Positions 47,995 through 57,657 of a stretch of DNA of 64,000 nt are shown here, one piece after another. Source of the DNA: Cruoricaptor ignavus. GTDB lineage: Bacteria; Bacteroidota; Bacteroidia; Flavobacteriales; Weeksellaceae. A program made the translations under genes and the position numbers. The notes below the pieces were generated by a model that made no database searches, was not told the DNA's origin, and saw only the letters and a list, made by a program, of their open reading frames with translations. The stretch lies in assembly GCF_900141665.1 (NCBI RefSeq), contig NZ_FQYI01000005.1, positions 62,001 through 126,000 on the forward strand, in the 5' to 3' direction. Position 1 is the stretch's first letter. Each line of letters opens with the position of its first letter.

Positions 47995-50900
47995 TTATTT
48001 CAAAATTACCAATTTTTCCACTGCGGTAGCGCTTCCGCGGCATTTTTCCTGGTCGGGGCTTTTCACATTCACCTTGTAGATGTAAGTGCCTCTGCCCACC
48101 GCGCTACCGTGATCGTCCCTGCCATCCCACATAATCGCCTGGCGCGGCGTGCGGTAGCCCTGAAGGAACCTCTCCGAGGATACATGCTGGCGGATGCTGC
48201 GCACAAGCTTCCCAGTGATGGTATAGATCTGCACGCTGGCTTCCAGAACACTGTCACAATTGTGTTCAAACTGGAAATAAGTTTTATCCGTAAAAGGATT
48301 TGGCCAGTTCAGCAGCCGGTTGATTGCCAGTCCCTCATCTTTTGAGTCCCGCACTACAAAGTTTAACGATGCCGTGGAGGAATTATTGTTAATATCCCAA
48401 ACTTTCATCGTAAGCTGGTGATCTCCCGGGCGAAGGTTTCGCAGCGGATAGGAGACGCTGCCCCTCTGAAAATCTGCAAGATTGCCGGGGTTAGTACAGC
48501 CATTGCCGTCCCCCGGCGCGTAGAAGTCATTCAGCACCTGGGTATTTACCACCTCGCCGTCCAGTATCAGCGTTATGTCATGCCCAATGCCAGCTCCGGT
48601 GGAGTTGATGCCGGAATTGTCGGAAAGGCACGCGAGCACCACCGGATTTTCGTTTGCAATACCGCCGTCAGCAAAATTGGTGTTGTTCAAATAGAGCTGT
48701 ATTTTCGGTGCCTCGGTATCGTTGATGATTTCCGAATTTTCATTAATTTGGCCCACTTTTACCGGTTTGGAGGCAAAGACATCGAATGCCTGCGATTTTG
48801 CCGTCTCGAAGTTATCAGCATAAACCAGAATTCTGCCGTCGCCGATATTGTAATCAATATCTTTCGGGATATAAAAATCCACCTCGAATCTGCCGCTTTC
48901 TACCTTCCCTGATGCCTTTACCAGGGCTGAGGATTCTTCGCTGTATTTCAGCACAGGCGTAAGGTCGCCATCGTTGTTTCTGGTTGTTTTTTCAGTTTTT
49001 TTATCATAAATATTTACCACTACTCTGCCGTTAAAACCCTGGTTGAGTGTGCCGTCATCATTTTTAATGAACCCCTTTACCACAACTTTATCCAAAGCGC
49101 GGAGCACCCCGGTAGGCGTATTGATTTCCTCTATTACGATGTTTTCCTTCGGCCTGCTGAGCCTCATCGCAGGATCGCCGAGGAAGTTTACCTTCAGGTG
49201 GTTAGAGTCGTAGCCGTGCTCTTTCTTCGCGGCGAGGTGCGCTTCGCCCAGCGTACGGAATTCGTTCTGGGAATTCTGTTCAAAAATGTGGTTGGTAAAG
49301 GTGTTCGTAAACCTCCTTCCGTAGCTTACGCCTACCGCGCGGCTGGAGGTGATCAGGGTGGCTGCGCCGCCGGTGCGAAGCTTCATCAGCTGCTCGCCGG
49401 CGCTCTTCATATCCGGATCATCCCAGAGAGTAAATTCGCAGGTGATGGTAGAAACCAGCGGCAGGTGGGTAAATGCCGGGTTAAAGTTGTTAAAGGCTTT
49501 GATTTCATCCAGGGTCAGTACGCGCTCCTGCGCCCACCCGTTGATGCCGCCGTGCCCGAAGTAGAAGAGGTAGAGGCTGTTGTTTATGTCGCTGCTGATC
49601 GCCTGGTTTACCAGCGGGTATCTCTGGCCGCCCGCGCTGGATTCTGCCGGGAAAGCATCCAGGTATAGCTTGCGGATGTTGTACTCTGTACGCCTGTCTT
49701 TTTCAAAATTGTTTTTGATGACAAAATCCATCACATCGTGGAAGTTCCCGTTCAGAATAGGGTTGAAAGGCTGCCCGCCCGTGTTGCCTATGCGGTCGTC
49801 ATTATCATCATCCACCACGAAGTCCAGCTTCATGCGCCAGTCCCCGAAAGGGGAGCTTTGCCCGGGCAGTGCGTTGTAGTAAGCCAGCGTTTTATCCACC
49901 AAAACCTTGGCTTCCGAAAGGCTGGCAGCGGGCAATCTGCCGATGGGCAGGTCCGGCACATTGCTGCCCATAGAGGAATTTTCCCTTGTCATCACGAAAT
50001 AATCATCCGTCACATAGCTTGAGATAAAATCCCCGCTGTACTCGCTCTGGTAGCTGGAAACAATGTTGTCATTCCCCTGCACGCGGTTTTTAAAATCATA
50101 GCTGGTATCCCCTAAAATCAGAACATATTTCAGGTTGCCGGTCTGCCGGTGCAGGCGGGTCACGAAGTTCCGTATTGCCGTAATGTCCCTGCTGCCGCTG
50201 CCGAATTCATTGTAAATTTGCTCCACATCTGCCACGGCTACATTAAATTTGCTGCTGTTTTCGTGATAGCTTTTCAGGCGGTTGGCTTCGGATAGAAAAT
50301 TTTTCCCGGTGATAATGAGGTAGTCGATGTTAGTAAGGCTCATCAGGTCCTTGCCGCCGCCGTACTGCACCTTGCCCACGAATTTCGGGAGGTAGGCAGC
50401 GCCTGCCTTGAAGGCTACAAACTCGTTCTGAAAATCATCCCGTACGGTATGGCCGAAGCGGAAATTCCCGCTGCCGGCGGCATTCAGCTTGCGCACAGGG
50501 TTTACATTGTCGGATACATCCCACACCTGCTCCAGCCCGCTATTTTCTGTGAAGCTGAATGTATATGTGCTCCCGGGATATTGATCAATGCTGTATTTCC
50601 GGAAGTTCATCTGGCTGCCGTTGAAGTTGAGATCCTGTGGATACATCACCTCGGCATAGTCGAAATAAAAGACGCCATTCGGGTTACCGGAAATATTCGG
50701 CACGGCGCTGAACTCCAGCGTGCTGGTACCGGGGGAGCTTAGTGTGCCAGTCTTTAGCATTTTGGAAAAATCGCTGCCGGACTGGTTTGCCACGCGCTGC
50801 GTGTATTTTGCTGAATTATTGATTGTGGTAGTGATGGAATTTCCCTGCGATTTATAGCCCACATAAGATGTCCTGTAATATACGGCATCCTCCTGCCTGA

Positions 50901-51957
50901 GGGGGGTTCTCAGCTTGAAACTTATTTTTTTCTCATTCCGCACCGCTTCCTCCACCCACACGCGGCCGAGGCGCATCAAGTTTAGCTTGTCATTGTTTAT
51001 AAACTGATAATCATCATAGCGTGTAATGTTCTCCCCGCCTGCGGGAGATTGTACTTCCGGAATTCTTTTTCCCGGGATGCCATCAAAACTGATAAAATAA
51101 TAGGCTGCGTCCTCGTAGATGTTTTTTATATGGCGGGAGGCGTCGAACCTGGTCTCGGTGCGCGCAGCGGGGCTTTGGTTGCTGCTGTTTCTGTAAAGGT
51201 TGAAGGCATCCGGCCCCTGGGCGTAGAAGAGCGCATAATCCCCATCGTCCCACTTCCCGTCATCTTCCCCCACCACCTGTATCGCCGCCTCCTGCAGGGC
51301 GGGGTACTGGAAGTCCGCATTGTACTCCGGCAGCATGGCTCCGCCATTGCCGTAGATATGCAGGTTTTTAGGGTTTACGCTGTTGGCATTTATCCCCATT
51401 TCCTGAAGGAATTTTTTCGTGATTTTAAAAACCCCGCTTTTGTCAACCCTTATTTTGTAGAAAGTATTTTGGGATGCAAAAGGGTTGCCGTAGTCTACCT
51501 TGGCGCGCCCGGTCCCGAGCCGCTTTGCGGTTTCAGAATTTGCCGATTTGCTCTCATCTTTGTTTATTACAAATGACTTCAGGCGGAATGCCTGCCCGTT
51601 TTCAAATTTGTAGGTGGGTATCCTGATAATGGTCTCCGCGCTGCCCGCCGCTGCAAAAGTAGTGTATGGATAGGTGCCGGCGGGCGCTTCCCCGGATTCT
51701 TCTATACGGAGGTCGTACACCTCTTCGGTTTTTTCCCAGACCGGGTTTTGCACCACAGGATTTTCTACTGCAGTCTTATAATTAAGATAAACATTGATGC
51801 CGTCGCTGTCGTAGCCTTCGTTTTTAAAATCGGGATAAGTTCTTTTAGTGCTGCCAAAATCGGCAATCCGTGGTTCCCCCCACTGAATTTCAACTTTTTG
51901 TGCCGCCAGGCTGCTGCCAAGGGCAAGGAGTAAAATACTAATAGGGCGCTTCCGCAT
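47995..51957 (-). CDS. porU: Type IX secretion system sortase PorU
   Basis: This 1320-residue surface-anchored gingipain-like (C25) cysteine protease removes T9SS sorting domains and attaches cargo to the surface. It has a signal peptide to about residue 19. The catalytic dyad is seen as His802 in YFGHGGINGW and Cys840 in STITCEFTLWDDP, followed by Ig-like domains. A C-terminal domain (LNWPNPFTDKTYFQFEHN...GKLV...GTYIYKVNV) resembles a sorting domain, as expected for PorU itself. It is in operon with porV and divergent from gldJ, the usual flavobacterial arrangement. Confidence 0.96.
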   Translation of the reverse strand: MRKRPISILLLALGSSLAAQKVEIQWGEPRIADFGSTKRTYPDFKNEGYDSDGINVYLNYKTAVENPVVQNPVWEKTEEVYDLRIEESGEAPAGTYPYTTFAAAGSAETIIRIPTYKFENGQAFRLKSFVINKDESKSANSETAKRLGTGRAKVDYGNPFASQNTFYKIRVDKSGVFKITKKFLQEMGINANSVNPKNLHIYGNGGAMLPEYNADFQYPALQEAAIQVVGEDDGKWDDGDYALFYAQGPDAFNLYRNSSNQSPAARTETRFDASRHIKNIYEDAAYYFISFDGIPGKRIPEVQSPAGGENITRYDDYQFINNDKLNLMRLGRVWVEEAVRNEKKISFKLRTPLRQEDAVYYRTSYVGYKSQGNSITTTINNSAKYTQRVANQSGSDFSKMLKTGTLSSPGTSTLEFSAVPNISGNPNGVFYFDYAEVMYPQDLNFNGSQMNFRKYSIDQYPGSTYTFSFTENSGLEQVWDVSDNVNPVRKLNAAGSGNFRFGHTVRDDFQNEFVAFKAGAAYLPKFVGKVQYGGGKDLMSLTNIDYLIITGKNFLSEANRLKSYHENSSKFNVAVADVEQIYNEFGSGSRDITAIRNFVTRLHRQTGNLKYVLILGDTSYDFKNRVQGNDNIVSSYQSEYSGDFISSYVTDDYFVMTRENSSMGSNVPDLPIGRLPAASLSEAKVLVDKTLAYYNALPGQSSPFGDWRMKLDFVVDDDNDDRIGNTGGQPFNPILNGNFHDVMDFVIKNNFEKDRRTEYNIRKLYLDAFPAESSAGGQRYPLVNQAISSDINNSLYLFYFGHGGINGWAQERVLTLDEIKAFNNFNPAFTHLPLVSTITCEFTLWDDPDMKSAGEQLMKLRTGGAATLITSSRAVGVSYGRRFTNTFTNHIFEQNSQNEFRTLGEAHLAAKKEHGYDSNHLKVNFLGDPAMRLSRPKENIVIEEINTPTGVLRALDKVVVKGFIKNDDGTLNQGFNGRVVVNIYDKKTEKTTRNNDGDLTPVLKYSEESSALVKASGKVESGRFEVDFYIPKDIDYNIGDGRILVYADNFETAKSQAFDVFASKPVKVGQINENSEIINDTEAPKIQLYLNNTNFADGGIANENPVVLACLSDNSGINSTGAGIGHDITLILDGEVVNTQVLNDFYAPGDGNGCTNPGNLADFQRGSVSYPLRNLRPGDHQLTMKVWDINNNSSTASLNFVVRDSKDEGLAINRLLNWPNPFTDKTYFQFEHNCDSVLEASVQIYTITGKLVRSIRQHVSSERFLQGYRTPRQAIMWDGRDDHGSAVGRGTYIYKVNVKSPDQEKCRGSATAVEKLVILK

Positions 51958-52114
51958 CAGAGATAATTTTAAGGTTTCAAATTTAATGCAAAATAGTTAA
52001 TACTGGGCTCAAAAATATTTGTTTCTTTAATCTTACCTGGAAAAACATCCAAATACTTTTTGTAGATTGGAGAAAATGCTTTTTCTTTGTACGCGAATTT
52101 TTTCAAAACCGATC

Positions 52115-53716
52115 ATGAAACGACCAAGGTTCTTAGCCGCCTTACTGATGACCTCCGCGATGCTGCTTACCGGCTGCGGAAATGTAAAAAAAGGCGGTGG
52201 TACTAAGCGCTTTACCAGCACGACAGGCTGGAAGCCAAACGATCAGAAAGGCTGGTTTTTCACCGGTAGGCAGCAAAAGGTAAAAGGCTGGCCGGGGATG
52301 GTATATGTAGAAGGTGGGACATTCACCATGGGGCTGGTTCAGGACGATGTAATGCACGACTGGAACAATACCCCACGCAGAATGCAGGTGAGCTCATTTT
52401 TTATAGGAGAGGCGGAAATCACCAACTACGAATACCGTGAATATGTAACCTGGCTGAAATATGTATTTCCACCAAGCGATCCGCAATTTAGGGACATCTA
52501 CACCGGGGCGCTGCCGGATACCCTCGTATGGAACAATAAGCTCTCGAGGAATGATTTTGCAGAATCTTATTTCCGGGGTCCGGAGTTTGATTTTTATCCC
52601 GTAGTGGGCGTATCCTGGACGCAGGCAAACCGCTATTGCGACTGGCTGACCGATAGGGCAAACGAGAAAGCCCTTATGGACAAAGGCCTTATATCTAAAA
52701 ATCTCTATTCTGATGCTGCCAACAACTCCGGGTATGCTTCTTTTACTTTGGATAAATATAAATCCAACGATCCGGAAATGCAGCAATACCTCAATACGCA
52801 GAGGATGCAGAAAAGTACCGGAATCCGTACCAATAACGAGCGGATCCGGGCTGCGAACATGAATTCCACTTCCGGCGCCGTTACAAAATTCCGACTGCCT
52901 ACAGAGGTAGAGTGGGAATTCGCTGCGCTCGGCCTGCAGAAAAACCGCGACTATAACAACTACCTTGGCAAGGATCCAAAAATTCAGGATCTGCGCGGTA
53001 AAAAAGGGAGAACCAGAGGAATGTTCCTGGAAAACTTTAAATACGGCCGAGGTGACTATTCCGGTGTCGCAGGCTGGAAGAATGACGGCTCGCCCATTAC
53101 CTCCGATGTACGCCAATATCCTTCCAACGACCTTGGAATCTACGGTATGTATGGAAATGTAGCAGAATGGACTGCCGATGTGTATCGCCCGATAATAGAT
53201 GAAGAAGCAAGTGATTTTAACTACTACAGAGGGGCGAAGACCACTGAAATCGTAAGAAATGGCGACGGCTCATTGAAAAAAGTAGAAGCCGGCTCTGTTA
53301 AATTTGATACCCTAGCGGACGGGAGACTTGTTTACCGGAATATGCCGGGGCAGTTTGAGCGCGAAGTAATTGCAGATAACAGTGACTTCCGGGATGGTGA
53401 CTTTATGTCATCACTGGATGCGGGCTACGGACGCGAACCGGACAGTTCAGGGTCCTACAGCATGTACAATTCCCCACGCACGAGATTTCGTGTGGATGAA
53501 AAAGGCCGCGTGATTCTGGAAAAAGATGAAAGGCAAAGGACTTCCGCAGTCTCTAACGAGTCCCGCGTTGTAAAAGGCGGCTCCTGGCAGGACACTGCTT
53601 ATTGGCTGGATCCGGGGCAGCGCAGATTCAAAAATGAAAATAAAGCCTATGGATGGATTGGCTTCCGCGTTGCGCAGGATGCTGCCAATGCAAAAGGAGG
53701 CAGGTCGAGGAGATAA
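52115..53716 (+). CDS. gldJ: Gliding motility lipoprotein GldJ
   Basis: A lipoprotein signal (MLLTGC, Cys21) precedes an FGE-sulfatase (SUMF1) fold: GGTFTMG at the start, FRLPTEVEWEFAALG in the middle, YGMYGNVAEWTADVY and VVKGGSWQDTAYWLDPGQRR at the end. GldJ stabilises GldK and is needed for gliding and T9SS function in Flavobacterium. I start at MKRPRFLAA (533 residues), where the signal peptide begins. It is divergent from porU with 157 bases between starts, and followed by murF. Confidence 0.95.
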   Translation: MKRPRFLAALLMTSAMLLTGCGNVKKGGGTKRFTSTTGWKPNDQKGWFFTGRQQKVKGWPGMVYVEGGTFTMGLVQDDVMHDWNNTPRRMQVSSFFIGEAEITNYEYREYVTWLKYVFPPSDPQFRDIYTGALPDTLVWNNKLSRNDFAESYFRGPEFDFYPVVGVSWTQANRYCDWLTDRANEKALMDKGLISKNLYSDAANNSGYASFTLDKYKSNDPEMQQYLNTQRMQKSTGIRTNNERIRAANMNSTSGAVTKFRLPTEVEWEFAALGLQKNRDYNNYLGKDPKIQDLRGKKGRTRGMFLENFKYGRGDYSGVAGWKNDGSPITSDVRQYPSNDLGIYGMYGNVAEWTADVYRPIIDEEASDFNYYRGAKTTEIVRNGDGSLKKVEAGSVKFDTLADGRLVYRNMPGQFEREVIADNSDFRDGDFMSSLDAGYGREPDSSGSYSMYNSPRTRFRVDEKGRVILEKDERQRTSAVSNESRVVKGGSWQDTAYWLDPGQRRFKNENKAYGWIGFRVAQDAANAKGGRSRR

Positions 53717-53737
53717 TGTGAATTTTTTTCAGTAAAG

Positions 53738-53762
53738 CCTTCCCGTATTGGGAAGGTTTTTT
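53738..53762 (+). terminator. Terminator of gldJ
   Basis: CCTTCCC-GTATT-GGGAAGG followed by six T residues; murF begins nine bases later. Confidence 0.85.
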
Positions 53763-53770
53763 ATTTTTGA

Positions 53771-55045
53771 ATGATGAACATTTCGGATTTTTACCAGATT
53801 TTTCTAAAATCAAGCAACACCGTTATAGACAGCAGGAAGGTACAGCCAGGCGACATTTTCTTTGCTTTTTCCGGAGAAAATTTCAACGCTGCGCTGGCAG
53901 CAGAGCAGGCCATCGAGTCCGGTGCGCTGGCAGCGATTGTTGAAGATAAAAATTATGAGAATCCCGACAAAAATATTTTTTACACTCCTTCCACATTAAA
54001 GTTTCTTCAGGAACTCGCAGTGCATCATAGAGAAAAACTAAACATCCCAATAATCGGGCTTACCGGAAGCAACGGCAAAACCACTACCAAAGAGCTCATC
54101 AGCGCAGTTTTGGCAGAAAAGTACAAAGTGCAGTTCACGCAGGGAAATTTAAACAATCATATCGGAGTGCCTCTTACGCTGCTTTCCGTAAAAGCCTTTC
54201 ACGAAATTGCCGTGGTGGAAATGGGTGCTAATCATCAGAAGGAAATAGAATTTCTCTGCAGTATCGCCAGACCAGATTACGGATATATCACCAATTTCGG
54301 TAAGGCGCACCTGGAGGGATTTGGCGGATTTGAGGGCGTAATAAAAGGAAAATCTGAGCTTTATGATTTCCTGCTAAAAAACAGCAAAACAGTTTTGGTG
54401 AATGCTGCAGACCCATTGCAGGCAGAAAAAACTGAAAAATATCCGAAAACTATTACTTTCAGCACAGCCAATTCAGATTATGAATTTTCTCCCGCTGAAA
54501 AGGATAATTTCGTCGGGATCTGCTATCGCGATGTTTGCGCTATTTCCCACCTCACAGGTCCTTACAATTTTACGAACCTTTGCGCCGCTGCAGCTTTAGG
54601 ATTGCATTTCGGCATTCCCTTTCACAAAATAAAAAATGCAGTTGAAAACTATAAACCTACCAATATGCGCTCGCAGGTTGTAGAAAAAAAAGGCAGAAAA
54701 CTGCTGCTGGATACCTACAACGCCAACCCCAGCAGTATGGAGGCTTCCCTTCGGAATTTTGCTGACTTCAAAGGCACAAAAGCTGTGATTCTGGGAGATA
54801 TGCTGGAGCTGGGCGCGGAAAGTAGGAGAGAGCACCAAGCTATTTTATCCTTAGCTAAAACACTGAAATTCAATGAGATAATCACGGTAGGAGAAAATTT
54901 CCTTGAAGAAAACAGCGAGAATGCTTACCGAAACACCGAGCAACTCGCGGAGCATCTCAGAGAAAACCCGCCACAGTGGGAGAACATTCTGCTGAAAGGC
55001 TCCCGGGGAGTCGCGCTGGAAAAACTAATGGATGTATTGATTTAA
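53771..55045 (+). CDS. murF: UDP-MurNAc-tripeptide--D-Ala-D-Ala ligase
   Basis: It adds D-Ala-D-Ala to the UDP-MurNAc-tripeptide, the last cytosolic step of peptidoglycan precursor synthesis. The three Mur-ligase domains are clear: N-terminal VIDSRKVQPGDIFFAF, central ATP-binding GLTGSNGKTTTKE with MGANHQKEIEFL, and C-terminal LLDTYNANPSSMEASL. At 424 residues it is slightly short but complete. The gldJ-murF order is common in flavobacteria. The stop overlaps that of a small minus-strand gene. Confidence 0.95.
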   Translation: MMNISDFYQIFLKSSNTVIDSRKVQPGDIFFAFSGENFNAALAAEQAIESGALAAIVEDKNYENPDKNIFYTPSTLKFLQELAVHHREKLNIPIIGLTGSNGKTTTKELISAVLAEKYKVQFTQGNLNNHIGVPLTLLSVKAFHEIAVVEMGANHQKEIEFLCSIARPDYGYITNFGKAHLEGFGGFEGVIKGKSELYDFLLKNSKTVLVNAADPLQAEKTEKYPKTITFSTANSDYEFSPAEKDNFVGICYRDVCAISHLTGPYNFTNLCAAAALGLHFGIPFHKIKNAVENYKPTNMRSQVVEKKGRKLLLDTYNANPSSMEASLRNFADFKGTKAVILGDMLELGAESRREHQAILSLAKTLKFNEIITVGENFLEENSENAYRNTEQLAEHLRENPPQWENILLKGSRGVALEKLMDVLI

Positions 55046-55188
55046 CCCCCGCAGCTCCTCAGGCCCTCCGCTCCCAAATAAAAGACCGCCAGCCAGGCAA
55101 GCCCTTTTACTGTGAAAAATACCAGACCACCGATGCCCACTCGTTTTAACCAGGTTTTGCCTTTGTCGTTATTTTTAGTATTCATCAT
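55042..55188 (-). CDS. 48-residue single-helix membrane protein
   Basis: A short open frame begins MMNTKNNDKGK, has a basic TWLKRVGIGG segment, one hydrophobic helix (LVFFTVKGLAWLAVFYL) and ends GLRSCGG. Its layout (basic, then Lys/Trp-containing helix) matches a class of 40-50-residue flavobacterial proteins I recall, sometimes misnamed alanyl-tRNA synthetase. The ATG at 55185 is an alternative start. TATGTTTG (minus, 55204-55197) could be its -7 box. It overlaps the murF stop by four bases. Coding status is inferred from composition and helix pattern. Confidence 0.55.
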   Translation of the reverse strand: MMNTKNNDKGKTWLKRVGIGGLVFFTVKGLAWLAVFYLGAEGLRSCGG

Positions 55189-55196
55189 TATTTTTG
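55189..55196 (+). promoter_or_regulatory. Probable GNAT gene -7 box (TATTTTTG)
   Basis: Exact TAnnTTTG match 18 bases before the ATG at 55215; a TTG at 55163-55165 gives a 23-base spacer, the upper limit. Confidence 0.45.
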
Positions 55197-55214
55197 CAAA
55201 CATAATAAAAAGAT

Positions 55215-55940
55215 ATGACCGCCACCGTATTTGAAGATGAAAATCTGCGGCTCGTGGAGGATATAGCAGGCCATCTATCTGCCGAAGGAATGAGCCCGGA
55301 AATTGTAAACGAGTACGAAGCTTCCGGGTTATATAAACTAAAAGTTACCTTACTGGAGGAGTTCCGCGCTTTTGAAATTATTGATAAATTTTTAAACGAT
55401 AATTTTCAGACTAAAACCCACGCGCTTGTCTGTGCAAAAAATGAGCAAGCAGATTTAATCTGGAAAATCCTTCAGCACGGAATCCGTCTGCGTGCCGAAT
55501 CGGGAAGTGCCCAATGGCAGGACGGCTATCCAAACCCTGAGGTGGTAGCCGATGATATTGCTAAAAACCAAGCCTATTTGCTTTTAGAAAATGGAGTTGC
55601 CGTCGCTTATGCTGCATTAGTTCCCGCGCCGGACCCTAATTACGAATATATTTTCGGAGAATGGCTTTCTGATGGAAACTACATCGCGGTGCACAGGCTA
55701 GCGGTGGCAGAGGGGCAGCAGGGACGCGGCCTAGCCGGTATTTTCCTTAATATGGCGGAAGGTTATGCACTTGAAAATCAGTTTAAAAGCATAAGATTGG
55801 ATACAAATTTTGATAATCTGGCAATGCTGAAAACCGCAGAAAAACTTGGATACAAATTTTGCGGGAAAGTGATGCAGAGAAGCGAGGAGCGCCTAGCATT
55901 TGAGAAACTTCTTTTAGCCGATTCCGATTTTTTAGGCTAA
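55215..55940 (+). CDS. GNAT N-acetyltransferase with N-terminal extension
   Basis: The 241-residue protein has a GNAT domain in the last 165 residues: IWKILQHGIRLRAESGSAQWQDGYPNPEVV, then VHRLAVAEGQQGRGLAGIFLN (acetyl-CoA-binding motif A) and IRLDTNFDNLAMLKTAEKLGYKFCG. The first 70 residues (FEDENLRLVEDIAGHLSAEGMS) form an extra region that ordinary relatives lack. The substrate is unknown. It is followed after 21 bases by kbl. Confidence 0.8.
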   Translation: MTATVFEDENLRLVEDIAGHLSAEGMSPEIVNEYEASGLYKLKVTLLEEFRAFEIIDKFLNDNFQTKTHALVCAKNEQADLIWKILQHGIRLRAESGSAQWQDGYPNPEVVADDIAKNQAYLLLENGVAVAYAALVPAPDPNYEYIFGEWLSDGNYIAVHRLAVAEGQQGRGLAGIFLNMAEGYALENQFKSIRLDTNFDNLAMLKTAEKLGYKFCGKVMQRSEERLAFEKLLLADSDFLG

Positions 55941-55961
55941 ATTAGCGGGAAAAAAAAAATT

Positions 55962-57155
55962 ATGATTTCTGAAAAATTTTTGAAAAATCTGCAAAATGAA
56001 TTGCTGAGCATAGATAACGACGGACTGTACAAAAGAGAGCGCATCATTACTTCGCAACAATCGGCAGAAATTGAAGCCAACGGAAAAACGCTGCTAAATT
56101 TCTGCGCCAATAATTATCTTGGCTTGGCGAATCATCCTGAAGTGATGAAGGCGTCGCAAGATATGATTGAGAAGCGTGGCTACGGGATGTCCTCCGTCCG
56201 CTTTATCTGCGGAACTCAGGACATCCACAAGGAATTGGAAGAAAAAATTTCCGACTTTTTGGGAATGGAAGACACGATTCTTTACGCGGCGTGCTTCGAT
56301 GCAAACGGTGGCGTTTTCGAGCCGCTTTTCACGGCGGAAGATGCTATTATTTCCGACGAGCTCAATCACGCCTCCATCATCGATGGCGTAAGGCTCTGTA
56401 AAGCAGCGCGTTACAGATACAAGAATAATGATATGGTGGATTTGGAAGCGCAACTGAAGACTGCTTCCGAACAGAACCACCGCTTTAAAATTATTGTGAC
56501 TGATGGCGTTTTTTCAATGGACGGCATAGTTGCCAACTTGAAGGGCATTTGTGATTTGGCAGAAAAATACGATGCTTTGGTGATGGTAGATGATTCTCAC
56601 GCCACAGGATTTATCGGCAAAACTGGCCGCGGAACGCACGAGGCAAATGATGTAATGGGCAGGGTGGATATCATCACTTCTACGCTGGGCAAAGCTTTGG
56701 GCGGTGCTTTGGGCGGTTTCACTTCGGGGAAAAAGGAAATTATCGATATGCTTCGGCAAAGGTCTCGGCCTTATCTTTTTTCGAATTCTTTGGCACCAGG
56801 AATTGTGGGTGCGGCAATGAAGGTTCTTGACCTGGTTTCTGCCGATACTTCGCTGAGAGACAGCGTGATGGAAAATGCGGAATATTTCCGTAATGAGATG
56901 AAAGTCAAGGGTTTCGACATTCCGGATGGCGATGCGGCAATTGTTCCCGTGATGCTTTACGATGCACCTTTAGCGCAAAAAATGGCTGAAATGCTGATGG
57001 ACGAAGGCATCTATGTCATCGGGTTTTTCTACCCGGTTGTTCCGAAAGGCAAGGCAAGAATCAGGGTGCAGCTTTCGGCGGCGCACACCAAAGAGCAGCT
57101 GGATAGGGCCATTGCAGGCTTCGAAAAAGTAGGGAAGGAATTGGGCGTAATTTAA
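55962..57155 (+). CDS. kbl: Glycine C-acetyltransferase
   Basis: This PLP enzyme forms 2-amino-3-ketobutyrate from glycine and acetyl-CoA, or cleaves it during threonine breakdown. It has 397 residues. [14 protein letters not shown] and [20 protein letters not shown] are the Kbl signatures; [11 protein letters not shown] and [10 protein letters not shown] bind [17 protein letters not shown] contains the Schiff-base lysine. No tdh is adjacent. A terminator with a GCGA loop follows. Confidence 0.95.
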   Translation: MISEKFLKNLQNELLSIDNDGLYKRERIITSQQSAEIEANGKTLLNFCANNYLGLANHPEVMKASQDMIEKRGYGMSSVRFICGTQDIHKELEEKISDFLGMEDTILYAACFDANGGVFEPLFTAEDAIISDELNHASIIDGVRLCKAARYRYKNNDMVDLEAQLKTASEQNHRFKIIVTDGVFSMDGIVANLKGICDLAEKYDALVMVDDSHATGFIGKTGRGTHEANDVMGRVDIITSTLGKALGGALGGFTSGKKEIIDMLRQRSRPYLFSNSLAPGIVGAAMKVLDLVSADTSLRDSVMENAEYFRNEMKVKGFDIPDGDAAIVPVMLYDAPLAQKMAEMLMDEGIYVIGFFYPVVPKGKARIRVQLSAAHTKEQLDRAIAGFEKVGKELGVI

Positions 57156-57175
57156 TTTTTACATAAATTTTGCAG

Positions 57176-57204
57176 AATCCTTCAGCGATGAGGGATTTTT
57201 TTTT
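57176..57204 (+). terminator. Terminator of kbl
   Basis: AATCCTTCA-GCGA-TGAGGGATT (nine pairs, one G-T, GNRA loop) followed by seven further T residues. Confidence 0.85.
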
Positions 57205-57207
57205 AAA

Positions 57208-57642
57208 ATGTTTTCAAGACAGGAAGCGCAGCAGCTGAAGACGGAATTCTGGACGGTTTTTGGAAAAGCTTTTCCAAGAAAGTGGCTGCTGTATGACACG
57301 AAAATTAAGGATTTTTCCTTTAAATTTTTTGCGGATAACAAAAAGGCAGAGGTTTCGCTGGAAATAGAAATGAAGGACGAAGACTTGCGCAAAGCCTATT
57401 ACGATAAAATTTGGTCGCTGGAAAATATGCTTGCCGATTATGTTGGCGATTTTCAGAAGGATGAATCTTACGCTTTGGAAAACGGCAAAACGATTTCCAG
57501 ATTTTGGGTGGAAAAGCACGGCGTATCCATCTACAATAAAGATAGCTGGCGAGAAATCTTCGAATTTTTCGTTGAGAAAATGGACGGTTTCGAAAGATTT
57601 TTCTACGAATTTGAAGACTATATAAAAGATGTTGATATATAA
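57208..57642 (+). CDS. DUF4268 domain protein
   Basis: This 144-residue soluble protein spans one DUF4268 domain: SRQEAQQLKTEFWTVFGKAF at the start, FFADNKKAEVSLEIEMKDEDLRKAYYDKI in the middle, WREIFEFFVEKMDGFERFFYEFEDYI at the end. Related domains occur in restriction-like or DNA-associated proteins, but stand-alone copies have no known function. It begins immediately after the kbl terminator and converges on gldG. Confidence 0.8.
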   Translation: MFSRQEAQQLKTEFWTVFGKAFPRKWLLYDTKIKDFSFKFFADNKKAEVSLEIEMKDEDLRKAYYDKIWSLENMLADYVGDFQKDESYALENGKTISRFWVEKHGVSIYNKDSWREIFEFFVEKMDGFERFFYEFEDYIKDVDI

Positions 57643-57657
57643 GCAATAAGCCTGATT

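Noticed and set aside
53762-53769. TATTTTTG as an ordinary murF promoter
   Set aside because: It lies one base before the ATG, leaving no room for a normal leader, and has no -33 TTG at the usual distance; kept only as a possible leaderless case.
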